A DNA stretch of 21,822 nucleotides from an uncultured Myxococcales bacterium (GTDB lineage: Bacteria > Myxococcota_A > Bradymonadia > UBA7976 > UBA1532): positions 1 through 21,822 of the forward strand of contig CALBMW010000172.1 in NCBI GenBank assembly GCA_937896275.1, written 5' to 3'. Positions 13,737-21,177 of this stretch are shown piece after piece (the stretch's first letter is position 1; each line of letters opens with the position of its first letter). The notes under the pieces were generated by a model. That model was not told the origin of the DNA. It ran no database searches and saw nothing but the letters and a program-made list of their open reading frames with translations. The translations under genes were made by a program, and so were the position numbers.

Positions 13737-14231
13737 ATGAGCGCCTTGGTCTGGGTCGGATTGGGCGGCAACGCGGGCGACGCTCTCGCGCGGTTCGCGG
13801 CGGCGCGGGTCGCCCTGGGCGCGCTCGGCCGCGGCGCGCTGGTCGAGAGCCCGGTCTACCGGAGCGCCCCGTGGGGCGATCCGGCGCAGCCGTTCTTCCA
13901 CAATCAGGTCGTCGGCCTCGCGCCGACGCAGGACCCCGAGTGCCTGCTGGACGCGCTGCAGGACCTCGAGACGGCGGCCGGTCGGTGCCGCGCACAGGAG
14001 CGACCATGGGGCCCCCGCCCGCTGGATCTGGATATTCTCTCGTGGCCGGGCGTGACGCGGGCCGATGCCCGCCTGACGCTGCCGCACCCGCGCCTCGCTC
14101 ACCGCCGCTTCGTGCTCGCGCCCTGGTGGCACGTCGCGCCGGGGCTGGTGCCGAGCGGGCTGGATCGCACCGTCGAGGCGCTGCTGGCGGACTGTCCAGA
14201 CTCGTGCTGGGTGCGGCGCTGCTGGCGGTGA
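13737..14231 (+). CDS. folK: 2-amino-4-hydroxy-6-hydroxymethyldihydropteridine pyrophosphokinase FolK
   Basis: A 164-residue cytoplasmic enzyme that transfers pyrophosphate from ATP to 6-hydroxymethyl-7,8-dihydropterin in folate synthesis. The family signature is WGPRPLDLDIL, normally RWGPRTLDLDIL, whose two aspartates bind magnesium. Also present are VWVGLGGNAGD, SPVYRSAPWG with FFHNQVV, LLDALQDLETAAGR and LPHPRLAHRRFVLAPW. The final residues CPDSCWVRRCWR look unlike the family, and the frame overlaps the next gene. The ATG at 13737 begins directly at the conserved first strand. It is not grouped with other folate genes here. Confidence 0.93.
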   Translation: MSALVWVGLGGNAGDALARFAAARVALGALGRGALVESPVYRSAPWGDPAQPFFHNQVVGLAPTQDPECLLDALQDLETAAGRCRAQERPWGPRPLDLDILSWPGVTRADARLTLPHPRLAHRRFVLAPWWHVAPGLVPSGLDRTVEALLADCPDSCWVRRCWR

Positions 14232-14833
14232 GCGGCACGGCGTGGGCCGCGCCGCTGCTCGATGACGTGCTGGGCCCGGCGGCGGTGGCGCCCGCGCCGG
14301 GGCGGCTCGTGCCGATGATCCCGCTTCCGCCGCTGGCGGAGCGGCCGGAACCTGCCGACCTGATGCAGCACCCGGCGCTGCTGGCCCGCTACCTCGAAGC
14401 GCAGGGCGGGCGCCTGGGGGATCAGCACGCCGATCCGGCGCTCGTGCTGACGCTGGCCCAGATTCTCCTGCGCGGGGACGAGACCTTCGCGGCCGAGCGG
14501 ATGCTGGGCGACGGTGTCGGGCGTTGGCCGGAGCGCGCCGATCTTCGCCGTGCCTGGGGGCGCGTGCTCATCAGCTTGGGGCGGGCCGAGGCCGCGCGGG
14601 CGGCGCTGGAGCCCGCGGTGGCCGCCTCACCGGGAGATCCGGCGCTGCGCTACTTGTTGGGGCGGGCGCTCTTGAGCATCGAGCCACGCTCGGCGGCCCA
14701 TGACGTGGCCGCGGCCGAAGCGCTGTCGGCGGCGCTCGAGATCGACCCCGCCTACAGTGACCCCGACGGGGTGGGTGCGCCGGAAATCAGCAGTGTAATC
14801 AAAGAGTTGAAGGGGCGTCATGCCCAGCCGTGA
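14204..14833 (+). CDS. Secreted TPR-like protein, unknown function
   Basis: A protein of 209 residues if begun at GTG 14204. The signal peptide LVLGAALLAVSGTAWAA is followed by a proline-rich stretch and then by helical repeats resembling tetratricopeptides: DPALVLTLAQILLRGDETFAAERMLGDGV, RADLRRAWGRVLISLGRAEAARAALEPAVAASPGDPALRYLLGRALL and AAEALSAALEIDPAYSD. The start is uncertain: GTG 14204 lacks a positive n-region, CTG 14192 (LSRLVLGAALL) gives a better signal peptide, and GTG 14126 overlaps folK heavily. Any of these overlaps the end of folK, so the genes are probably cotranscribed. Such proteins usually act as periplasmic scaffolds; no partner can be named. Confidence 0.75.
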   Translation: MLGAALLAVSGTAWAAPLLDDVLGPAAVAPAPGRLVPMIPLPPLAERPEPADLMQHPALLARYLEAQGGRLGDQHADPALVLTLAQILLRGDETFAAERMLGDGVGRWPERADLRRAWGRVLISLGRAEAARAALEPAVAASPGDPALRYLLGRALLSIEPRSAAHDVAAAEALSAALEIDPAYSDPDGVGAPEISSVIKELKGRHAQP

Positions 14834-14837
14834 GGCC

Positions 14838-14868
14838 CGTCACGCGCGGCGTCACGCGCAGCGTCACG
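14838..14868. repeat. 12-bp direct repeat in a convergent gap
   Basis: CGTCACGCGCGG (14838-14849) and CGTCACGCGCAG (14850-14861) are followed by CGTCACG (14862-14868), whose last bases include the stop codon of the minus-strand receiver protein. The repeats fill the 30-base gap between two convergent genes. Confidence 0.7.
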
Positions 14869-16501
14869 AAGACTCCGAGTCGTCCGAGGAGGCCTCGAGG
14901 TCCAAGATACGGGCCTGCCCCACATAGGCCTTGGTCTCGTAGCGGGTCAGCCGCCCGATTCGACGCACGAGGGCGGCCATGCGCTCGGCCTCGGTGTGGA
15001 TTGTGCGCACCGCCTTCAGGTTCGGGTCGTCCGCGGGCAGGCGGCGCTGCAGCAGCTCGGCGTAGCCCATCACGCTGGTCAGCGGCTGGTTCAACTCGTG
15101 CGCCATGGCGCCCGCCAGTTCGGCCAACAGCGCCATCTTCTCGCTCTCCTTCAGGCGCTCCTGGGTCTCGTTGAGCTCGGTCTCCATGGCGATGCGGTCG
15201 CGCAGGTCGCGCACGATGTAGACCGTCGCCACGTCACGCTCGTCGACTTGCACCACCGAGGCGGTCAGCAGGACGGGGACGGCGTTGCCCGAGGCGTCGA
15301 GGGCGTCCCTCCGCAGGGGCACCGTGATGCGGTTCGGCGGTCCGTGCTCGTCGCCCCGAAGCGCGGCGGCGATCTCGTCCGCGGCGCCCTCGGGGTAGAG
15401 CGCCGAGATGTGGACGCGATCGGTGACGAGCTCGGCCGGTCGGCCGAAGAGCGCCTCGGCGGCCTTGTTGAACACCTTGACCCGGCCGTTGAGATCGGTG
15501 GCGACGACGGCGTCCGGTGTGGCGTCGATGAGCGCCTGCAGGAAGTCGCGGGTCTCTGCGAGTTGGCGTCCGACGGCGCGCTCCTCGGTGACGTCGCGGC
15601 GCAGGCCGGCGAAGAGGCGGGCGTTGCTCACCGCCACCGCCGCGGCGTTGGCGACGATCTGGCCGAAGCTGGTCTCGCGCTGGCCCAGGCGATCGAAGGG
15701 GCGCGTGGAGCGCAGGAAGAGGACGCCGATGCAGCGATCGGCCTCCAGCATCGGGAAGAGCGCGCAGGAGCGGACGGCGAGCCGGGCGACCTGGTCCTTG
15801 ATCGGGTCGAAGAGGGGGTCGGCCCCGATGTCGCCCACGATGAGGGGCTTTCGGGTCTCGAGGACACGGCGGATCTCGGGATAGCCGTCGAGGGCGATCT
15901 CGCGGTCGGTGATGCCCGCATCGTCCGACGCCGCGACCACGCGACCCCACTGCTGGTTCGGCTCCACGAGCACCACCGAGCAGCGCTCGCTGTGCAGCAC
16001 GCCGGCCACCATGCCCGCGACGTCCTGCAGGATGGCGCGGATGTCGAGGTGACTGGTCAGGCGATGGCTGATGGTGAGGAGCGTCTGGTCATCCCGGCGC
16101 TGCTGCGCCATCTGTTCGGCGTAGCGGGCGATGCGAGCGTGGGCCTTGACCCGGGCGGTGACCTCGCCGAGGTGGAACGGCTTGCTGATGTAGTCGTCGG
16201 CGCCAGCCTCGAGGGCCTCTTGCAGCACCTCCTGGCCGCCGCGCGCGGTGAGGACGATGACCTGCAGGCCGCGCGTCGCCGGATCGGCGCGCACGTGCTC
16301 GAGGACCTCGAAGCCGTCCATGCGGGGCATCATCAGGTCGAGCAGCACCACGTCGGGGGGCTCGGCGGCGATGCGCTCGAGGGCGGCGTGGCCGTCCGCG
16401 GCGGTGTCGACGACGAAGCCGTGCTGGCCCAGCGCGCGGCTGAGCAGATCGCGCAGCAGGCGCTCGTCGTCGACCACAAGGATGCGCTGACCGGTGCTCA
16501 T
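14864..16501 (-). CDS. Receiver-GAF-PAS-HisKA protein lacking an ATPase domain
   Basis: A 545-residue soluble signalling protein. Order: receiver (6-120; D11/D12, phosphoacceptor D55 in LLDLMMP, T-A and K in ISKPF), GAF (about 150-315; SHRLTSHLDIRAILQDVAG, then CSVVLVEP and CIGVLFLRS), PAS (about 330-445; DATPDAVVATDLNGRVKVFNKAAEALFGR) and HisKA (about 455-525; H468 in GAMAHELNQPLTSVMGYAELL). The protein then ends after about 20 acidic residues. No N, G1, F or G2 box follows, so it has a phosphorylatable histidine but no catalytic ATPase domain. The downstream DNA is occupied by a gene on the other strand, so no lost domain is hidden there. ATG 16501 overlaps the larC stop as ATGA; an in-frame ATG at 16522 is less likely. 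It could accept phosphate from CheA in the same operon; that is inference. Confidence 0.9.
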   Translation of the reverse strand: MSTGQRILVVDDERLLRDLLSRALGQHGFVVDTAADGHAALERIAAEPPDVVLLDLMMPRMDGFEVLEHVRADPATRGLQVIVLTARGGQEVLQEALEAGADDYISKPFHLGEVTARVKAHARIARYAEQMAQQRRDDQTLLTISHRLTSHLDIRAILQDVAGMVAGVLHSERCSVVLVEPNQQWGRVVAASDDAGITDREIALDGYPEIRRVLETRKPLIVGDIGADPLFDPIKDQVARLAVRSCALFPMLEADRCIGVLFLRSTRPFDRLGQRETSFGQIVANAAAVAVSNARLFAGLRRDVTEERAVGRQLAETRDFLQALIDATPDAVVATDLNGRVKVFNKAAEALFGRPAELVTDRVHISALYPEGAADEIAAALRGDEHGPPNRITVPLRRDALDASGNAVPVLLTASVVQVDERDVATVYIVRDLRDRIAMETELNETQERLKESEKMALLAELAGAMAHELNQPLTSVMGYAELLQRRLPADDPNLKAVRTIHTEAERMAALVRRIGRLTRYETKAYVGQARILDLEASSDDSESS

Positions 16502-17715
16502 GGGGTGCTCCGGGCGAGCCAAGCCGCGACGGCGTGCTGATAGATCGACTTGAGGGGGACGCCGGCGGCGCGGGCCAGGGCGGCGCAGGCCTCGTACTCA
16601 GGCGCCACGTTGGGCGGCGCGCCCACGCCCTCCGCCACCTTGACGGGCACCGGGCCGAAGGGCGTCTCGACGATCGCGTGGCGCCGGCCGAGCTTGCGAC
16701 GGGTCACCGCGAAGCTACGCATCCCGATGGCCGAGGACTCGGCGAACAGCACCTGCTCCACGGCGGCCCGGCGGCCCTGATCGGCCAGGGCGCCCACCAG
16801 GATGCCGGGGCGGCTCTTCTTCATGTGGAGGGGCACGAACCACGCGTCGAGCGCGCCCGCCTCGAAGAGGCGCTCGAGCAGATAGCCCGCCAACTCGGGG
16901 TTCAGATCGTCGAGGTTGGTCTCGATCTGCGTGCAGGCGGCCTCGGCGGGATCGGTGCGGCCCAGCACCAGGCGCAGCAGGTTGGGCCGGTCCTCGAAGT
17001 CCGAGTCGCCCGCGCCCCAGCCGGTGGCCTCGATCACCATCTCGGGGAAGGGGCCGACACGGCGCGCCCAGGCCTTGACGAAGGCGGCGCCGGTGGGCGT
17101 CACCAGCTCGCGCTCGAGCGTGCAGGGCGCCACCGGCAGGCCGCGCAGGATCTCGAGGGTGGCCGGCGCCGGCAGGGGCATGCGGCCGTGCGCGCAGCGG
17201 ACGAAGCCCCGGCCCAGGGGCGGAGGGGCGCTCTCGACGGCGTCGACGCCCAGCTTCCAGAGGCCGAAGGCGGTGCCGGCGATGTCGACCACGGAGTCGA
17301 CCGCGGCCACCTCGTGGAAGTGAACCTCCTCGCGCGCGCAGCCATGCACACGGGCCTCGGCGTCGGCGATGGCGTCGAAGGCGGCGCGCGCCCTCTCGAC
17401 GACGGTGGCGGGGAGGGCGCCCCCCTCCAGCACGCGCACGACGTCGGCGTAACCGTGTGCGTGGTGATCACGGTGGTCGTGGTCGTGGTGGTCGTCGTGC
17501 GCCGGGCCCTCGACCTCGCCCCGCACCCTGACCTTCACGTCGACCCCGCGCAGGCCCATCTTGCGGACCTCGCCCACGGTCAGGGTCCAGGGCGGAAGGG
17601 GCAGCGTCCCCAGCGCGGCGCGCAGGCTCTCGGCGTCGAGGCCGAGGTCGATCAGCGCGCCGAGGGCCATGTCTCCCGCCAGCCCGCTGAAGCAATCGAA
17701 GTAGAGGAGTCGCAC
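16498..17715 (-). CDS. larC: Nickel-pincer cofactor biosynthesis protein LarC (nickel insertase)
   Basis: A 405-residue protein of the LarC/DUF111 family, the CTP-dependent cyclometallase that inserts nickel into the pyridinium dithiocarboxylate ligand to complete the nickel-pincer cofactor. Recognised blocks: LLYFDCFSGLAGDMALGALIDLG at the N-terminus, a histidine-rich loop at 73-87 (eight histidines with acidic residues), then EEVHFHEVAAVDSVVDI, ELVTPTGAAF, ETNLDDLNPE and the C-terminal KSRPGILVGAL and MRSFAVTRRKLGR. Unlike the Lactobacillus gene, which needs a frameshift to make the full protein, the frame here is unbroken. The stop overlaps the start of the receiver-GAF-PAS gene. larB is 54 bases upstream. 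No larE, which supplies the sulfur atoms, is in the window. Confidence 0.95.
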   Translation of the reverse strand: MRLLYFDCFSGLAGDMALGALIDLGLDAESLRAALGTLPLPPWTLTVGEVRKMGLRGVDVKVRVRGEVEGPAHDDHHDHDHRDHHAHGYADVVRVLEGGALPATVVERARAAFDAIADAEARVHGCAREEVHFHEVAAVDSVVDIAGTAFGLWKLGVDAVESAPPPLGRGFVRCAHGRMPLPAPATLEILRGLPVAPCTLERELVTPTGAAFVKAWARRVGPFPEMVIEATGWGAGDSDFEDRPNLLRLVLGRTDPAEAACTQIETNLDDLNPELAGYLLERLFEAGALDAWFVPLHMKKSRPGILVGALADQGRRAAVEQVLFAESSAIGMRSFAVTRRKLGRRHAIVETPFGPVPVKVAEGVGAPPNVAPEYEACAALARAAGVPLKSIYQHAVAAWLARSTP

Positions 17716-17769
17716 CGGCTGCCTCGCGATGGTCCGTGGGCATGGCCCCCCGCGCGGACGCCCAGCGCG

Positions 17770-18531
17770 TCAGTCGGGAGGCCGGTTGACGAGCGAGGCG
17801 GCCACGGCGGCGCCGAAGCCATTGTCGATGTTCACCACCGTGACCCCCGAGGCGCAAGCGTTGAGCATGCCGAGCAGCGCCGCGAGCCCGCCAAACGAGG
17901 CGCCGTAACCGATCGAGGTCGGCACGGCGATGACGGGACGGCTCACAAGGCCCGCCACGACGCTGGGCAGGGCGCCCTCGAAGCCGGCCACCACGATGAT
18001 CACCCGGGCCGCGCGCAGGCGGTCGGTGTGGGCGAGCAGGCGGTGCAGGCCGGCCACGCCGAGGTCGCACATCTCGTCGACGGCGTTGCCGAACACGCGC
18101 GCGGTGAGCGCCGCCTCCGCCGCCACGGGCCGATCACTGGTGCCCGCGCTGACGAGCGCGATCGTGCCTTGCCCGATGACGGGGGCCGGGCCCTCCTCGA
18201 CCACCAGACACCGCGCACAGGCCTCGTAGCGCGCCGGCAGGTCGCCCAGGCCCAGCAGCACCGCGGCGGCGGTCACGGGATCGATCCGGGTGGCGAGGAC
18301 GCGCTGCCCGTGGTCATACAGGGTGCGCGCGATGGCGATGATCTGGGGTGCGGTCTTGCCGCCCCCGAAGATCACCTCGGGCTGCCCGCGGCGGCGCGCG
18401 CGGTCGGTGTCGACCGTGGCGAAGCCGAGCTGAACGAAGCCGCCGTGCTCGAGCCGCGAGGCCGCCGTCGATACCGGCTGGCGGCCGTCGGCCACCGCCT
18501 GCAGCACCTCGAGCAGCTCGTCACGCGTCAT
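17770..18531 (-). CDS. larB: Nickel-pincer cofactor biosynthesis protein LarB
   Basis: A 253-residue protein related to PurE-type AIR carboxylase. LarB carboxylates nicotinic acid adenine dinucleotide at C5 and hydrolyses it to pyridinium-3,5-biscarboxylic acid mononucleotide, the first step to the nickel-pincer cofactor. The N-terminal GFVQLGFATVDTDRARRRG and GQPEVIFGGGKTAPQ are typical, as are LVSAGTSDRPVAAEA, VAGFEGALPSVVAGLVSRPVIAVP, TSIGYGASFGGLAALLGMLN and GVTVVNIDNGFGAA. C226 in NACASGV corresponds to the cysteine that forms a covalent adduct with the pyridine ring in the characterised enzyme. It starts 12 bases after cheA on the same strand and precedes larC. Confidence 0.96.
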   Translation of the reverse strand: MTRDELLEVLQAVADGRQPVSTAASRLEHGGFVQLGFATVDTDRARRRGQPEVIFGGGKTAPQIIAIARTLYDHGQRVLATRIDPVTAAAVLLGLGDLPARYEACARCLVVEEGPAPVIGQGTIALVSAGTSDRPVAAEAALTARVFGNAVDEMCDLGVAGLHRLLAHTDRLRAARVIIVVAGFEGALPSVVAGLVSRPVIAVPTSIGYGASFGGLAALLGMLNACASGVTVVNIDNGFGAAVAASLVNRPPD

Positions 18532-18543
18532 GGGGTCGAGTCC

Positions 18544-20727
18544 TCAGGTGATGGCCAGGAAGCGGTTGACGTCGACCACGAAGACCGGCTGGCCCACGGG
18601 ATCGATGGTGACGCCCAGCAGCCCGTCGATGCGCTCGAGCAGCGGGCCCAGCGGCTTGATCACCGCGTCCTGTTGGCCCACCACGCGATCGACGGCGAGC
18701 ACGAAGGGTTGAGGGGTGGCCCCGAAGACCACGCCCGGGAAGCGCGCATCGAGGGGACGGCGCTCGAAGCCCAGCAGGTGCCGCAGCAAGTGCAGGCGCA
18801 GGCGCTCGTCGCCGTGGGTGACGTAGAGGGCGCCGCGCTCGCGCTCGGTCTGGCCGGTCTCGAACTGGTCGGTCTTGATGATGCGGCCCAACGGCAGGCC
18901 GAAGATCTGACCGTCGGCCTCCACCAACAGCAGCTTGCTGATGCCCGGCGTCCGCGGCAGCCGCAGGCGCACGACCGCGCCCTCGCCCCGCGCCGACTCG
19001 ACCTCGACGCGGCCGCCGAGCGCGGTGATCGCGTCGTGCACCGCGTCCATGCCCACGCCGCGTCCACCCAGGGCGCCGGCCTCCGCGTGCGCGCTCAGGC
19101 CGGGCAAGCAGACCAGGCGGGTGAGATCGCGCTCCGCCATGGCGAGGGCCCGGGGCCGATCGAGCAGGTTCAGCCCCACCGCCTTCTCGACGAGGCGGTC
19201 GCGATCGATGCCTGCCCCGTCGTCGGTCAGCTCCACGACGATCTCGTCGCGCACCCGCATGCACTCCAGCCGCAGCACCCCCACGGGCCGCTTGCCGCGG
19301 GCCTCGCGAACCGCGGGCGCCTCGATGCCGTGCTCGACGGCGTTGCGCAGCAGGTGGGCGAGCGGGGCGTCGAGGCCTTCGATGATCGCGCGGTCGAGTT
19401 GCTGATCGTCGCCGTCGATGACCAGTGAGGCCCGCTTGTCGGCCTGTCGGCAGAGATCGCGCACGACGCGGGGCAGGCGGCTGGTGAGCACCGACATGGG
19501 GGTCATGCGCACCTGCAGGGCGTCGCTGTGCAGGGCGGTCAGCGTGCGCGAGAGCTCGCTGAGGGCCTGGGTGACCGCGGGCAGGGGCTGATCTCGGTTG
19601 AGTGTCCACAGCCGCTGGCTGACGATGAGCAGATCGGCCACGCGATCGAGCAGCGTGTCCAACCAGTCGGTGCGCACGCGGATGGTGCGCGCGGTGCGGG
19701 GGGCGCGCACGATCGCGGCCGCCTCCGCCTGGCGGCGCTCGACGCTGCTGGCCGGGTCCTCAGCGTCCTCAGCGTCCTCGGCGTCCTCCGCCGTCGGCCG
19801 CTCGGGGGGCGGCCGGGCCGGCTCGGTCGCCGGCTCGGGCAGCTCGAACAGGCTCATGTCGCCGGTGAAGAGCAGGTCGTCGGCGCTGAGGGGCGGCGAG
19901 GCCTCGGGTGTGGAGGTCGGCGGGCGTCCGGTCGTCGGCCGGGCCGGCCCCCCGGGCTGCGTGGGGGAGGGCTGTCGGGGGAGGGGCTGCGTGGCCGCCT
20001 CGTCGAGGGCGCCCTGTCGTGTGATCTCGACGTGCACCCAGTCGGGCACCAGCCGCACGAACCGCTCGATCCGCTCCATGGGGTGGCGCGTGCGCAGCAC
20101 CAGGCGCAGCGGGCCATCGAGGTGGCCGGCGCGCAGGGTGTCGAGGTCCGGCGCCGAGGCGATCACCTCGCCCAGCCGCTTGAGCTTGCGGTACAGCAAG
20201 AAGCCGCGCACGCCAGCGTCGGCGCTGCCGGGGGCCGAGGCGACGGCGATGCGCAGATCACCGGGCTCGGCGGGCAGCTCGTCGCCGAAGACCGCGGCCG
20301 CGTGGGGTCCCACCGGCTGGGTCGGGCCGGCGGGCGGAGGTCGCCCGAGCAGCTCGGCCGCGCGGGCCTGCAGCGCCTCCACCGCCTGATCCACGACCAG
20401 CGGCAGTCGCTCGGCCTCGATGTCGGCGAGCCACTGGCTCATGCGATCCACGCCGCCGAGCAATACGTCGATCACGTCCGCGTCGACGGTCCGCTTGCCG
20501 CCGCGTGCCCGCTCCATCAGATCTTCGAGGGCGTGGGAGAGGTCGAACATGGGCGTATAGCCCATCGTGCCGCTCATGCCCTTGATCGAGTGGAAGAGCC
20601 GGAAGACCGTGTCGATGTGGTCCCGGTTCGTGGGCTCGGCCTCCAACTCCACCAGGCGGCGGGCGAGCGTGTCCAGGTTCTCCTGGGTCTCGCTGACATA
20701 GAGGTGGCGGTACTTGCTGAGATCCAT
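18544..20727 (-). CDS. cheA: Chemotaxis-type histidine kinase CheA
   Basis: A 727-residue kinase. Order: HPt domain (1-110; phosphorylated H46 in LFHSIKGMSGTMGY), a P2-like domain that binds the response regulator (about 160-245; LRIAVASAPG, VRGFLLYRKLKRLGEVI), a Pro/Ala-rich linker with an acidic AED repeat, dimerisation helices (about 355-420), HATPase_c (about 425-585; LLRNAVEHGIE, DDGAGID, GGRGVGMDAV) and a CheW-like regulatory domain (about 590-727; KLLLVEADGQIFGLPL). It phosphorylates its own histidine and passes the phosphate to a receiver. Three bases separate cheW from it and 12 separate it from larB. No CheY, CheB or CheR lies in the window; the only receiver in the run is the one in the receiver-GAF-PAS-HisKA protein. 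Whether it controls flagella, pili or another output is unknown. Confidence 0.95.
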   Translation of the reverse strand: MDLSKYRHLYVSETQENLDTLARRLVELEAEPTNRDHIDTVFRLFHSIKGMSGTMGYTPMFDLSHALEDLMERARGGKRTVDADVIDVLLGGVDRMSQWLADIEAERLPLVVDQAVEALQARAAELLGRPPPAGPTQPVGPHAAAVFGDELPAEPGDLRIAVASAPGSADAGVRGFLLYRKLKRLGEVIASAPDLDTLRAGHLDGPLRLVLRTRHPMERIERFVRLVPDWVHVEITRQGALDEAATQPLPRQPSPTQPGGPARPTTGRPPTSTPEASPPLSADDLLFTGDMSLFELPEPATEPARPPPERPTAEDAEDAEDAEDPASSVERRQAEAAAIVRAPRTARTIRVRTDWLDTLLDRVADLLIVSQRLWTLNRDQPLPAVTQALSELSRTLTALHSDALQVRMTPMSVLTSRLPRVVRDLCRQADKRASLVIDGDDQQLDRAIIEGLDAPLAHLLRNAVEHGIEAPAVREARGKRPVGVLRLECMRVRDEIVVELTDDGAGIDRDRLVEKAVGLNLLDRPRALAMAERDLTRLVCLPGLSAHAEAGALGGRGVGMDAVHDAITALGGRVEVESARGEGAVVRLRLPRTPGISKLLLVEADGQIFGLPLGRIIKTDQFETGQTERERGALYVTHGDERLRLHLLRHLLGFERRPLDARFPGVVFGATPQPFVLAVDRVVGQQDAVIKPLGPLLERIDGLLGVTIDPVGQPVFVVDVNRFLAIT
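19756..19791. repeat. Four 9-bp repeats encoding an AED tract in CheA
   Basis: GTCCTCAGC occurs twice (19756-19764 and 19765-19773), followed by GTCCTCGGC and GTCCTCCGC. Read on the minus strand they give A-E-D four times in the linker before the dimerisation domain. Slippage would change linker length in frame. Confidence 0.85.
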
Positions 20728-20730
20728 CGG

Positions 20731-21168
20731 TCAGAAGTTCTCGACGATGGCTTCGACCACCCGGTCTACGTCGAGGTGGTGGAAGTCCGTCTCGGGCGTG
20801 CTGAGGGCCTCGAGCACCCAGTCGGAGCGGGGCAGGTAGAACTTCAGCTCGCTCACGCGGACGGCGTGGCGCTCGTCGACGATCGACACCTGCCCCACGG
20901 CCAGCGCCAGGCCCAGGGCGGGGCGATCCACCACCGCCGCGACGCGACACGGCGTGGGCTCGGCCACCTCGAGGAAGGCTCCCAGATCCACCACGTTGAG
21001 CAGCCGCCCCTGATGGCTGATGACGCCCGTGAGCCACGCCGGCCCCCAAGGCACCCGGGCGCAGCGCGCCAGGGGGATGACCTCGGTGATGCGATTGAGG
21101 TCGAAGCCCAGGCGCGCGGCCCCGAGGTTCGCGACCAGAAAACGGCGACCGTCCGAGTCTTCGGGCAT
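20731..21168 (-). CDS. cheW: CheW-like coupling protein
   Basis: A 145-residue single CheW domain, which bridges chemoreceptors to CheA at the inner face of the membrane. The two beta-barrel halves are visible: RRFLVANLGAARLGFDLNRITEVIPL at the start and LTGVISHQGRLLNVVDLGAFL, the family's G-hydrophobic-x-x-x-R-G-x-hydrophobic-P/N-V-V-D-L equivalent. The DVDRVVEAI at the end is typical of a CheW C-terminus. It is a little shorter than E. coli CheW. It starts nine bases after the receptor stop and ends three bases before cheA. The N-terminal residues MPEDSDGRR are unstructured. Other CheW-like proteins serve non-motility arrays, so the type of array is not established. Confidence 0.93.
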   Translation of the reverse strand: MPEDSDGRRFLVANLGAARLGFDLNRITEVIPLARCARVPWGPAWLTGVISHQGRLLNVVDLGAFLEVAEPTPCRVAAVVDRPALGLALAVGQVSIVDERHAVRVSELKFYLPRSDWVLEALSTPETDFHHLDVDRVVEAIVENF

Positions 21169-21177
21169 CGCCGGCCC

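Noticed and set aside
14864..16501. A split histidine kinase with its ATPase domain in another frame downstream
   Set aside because: The next DNA encodes the opposing TPR protein, and no N- or G-box motif appears in any minus-strand frame translation I inspected after the stop.
17716..17769. Possible promoter or nickel-responsive site between larB and larC
   Set aside because: The 54 bases show no convincing -35/-10 pair and no inverted repeat of regulator size.
16534..19428. A 964-codon open frame on the plus strand opposite larC, larB and cheA
   Set aside because: It is antisense to three well-recognised genes, has low-complexity Arg/Gly/His-rich composition and matches no family. It is a by-product of high GC in which the reverse frame avoids stops.
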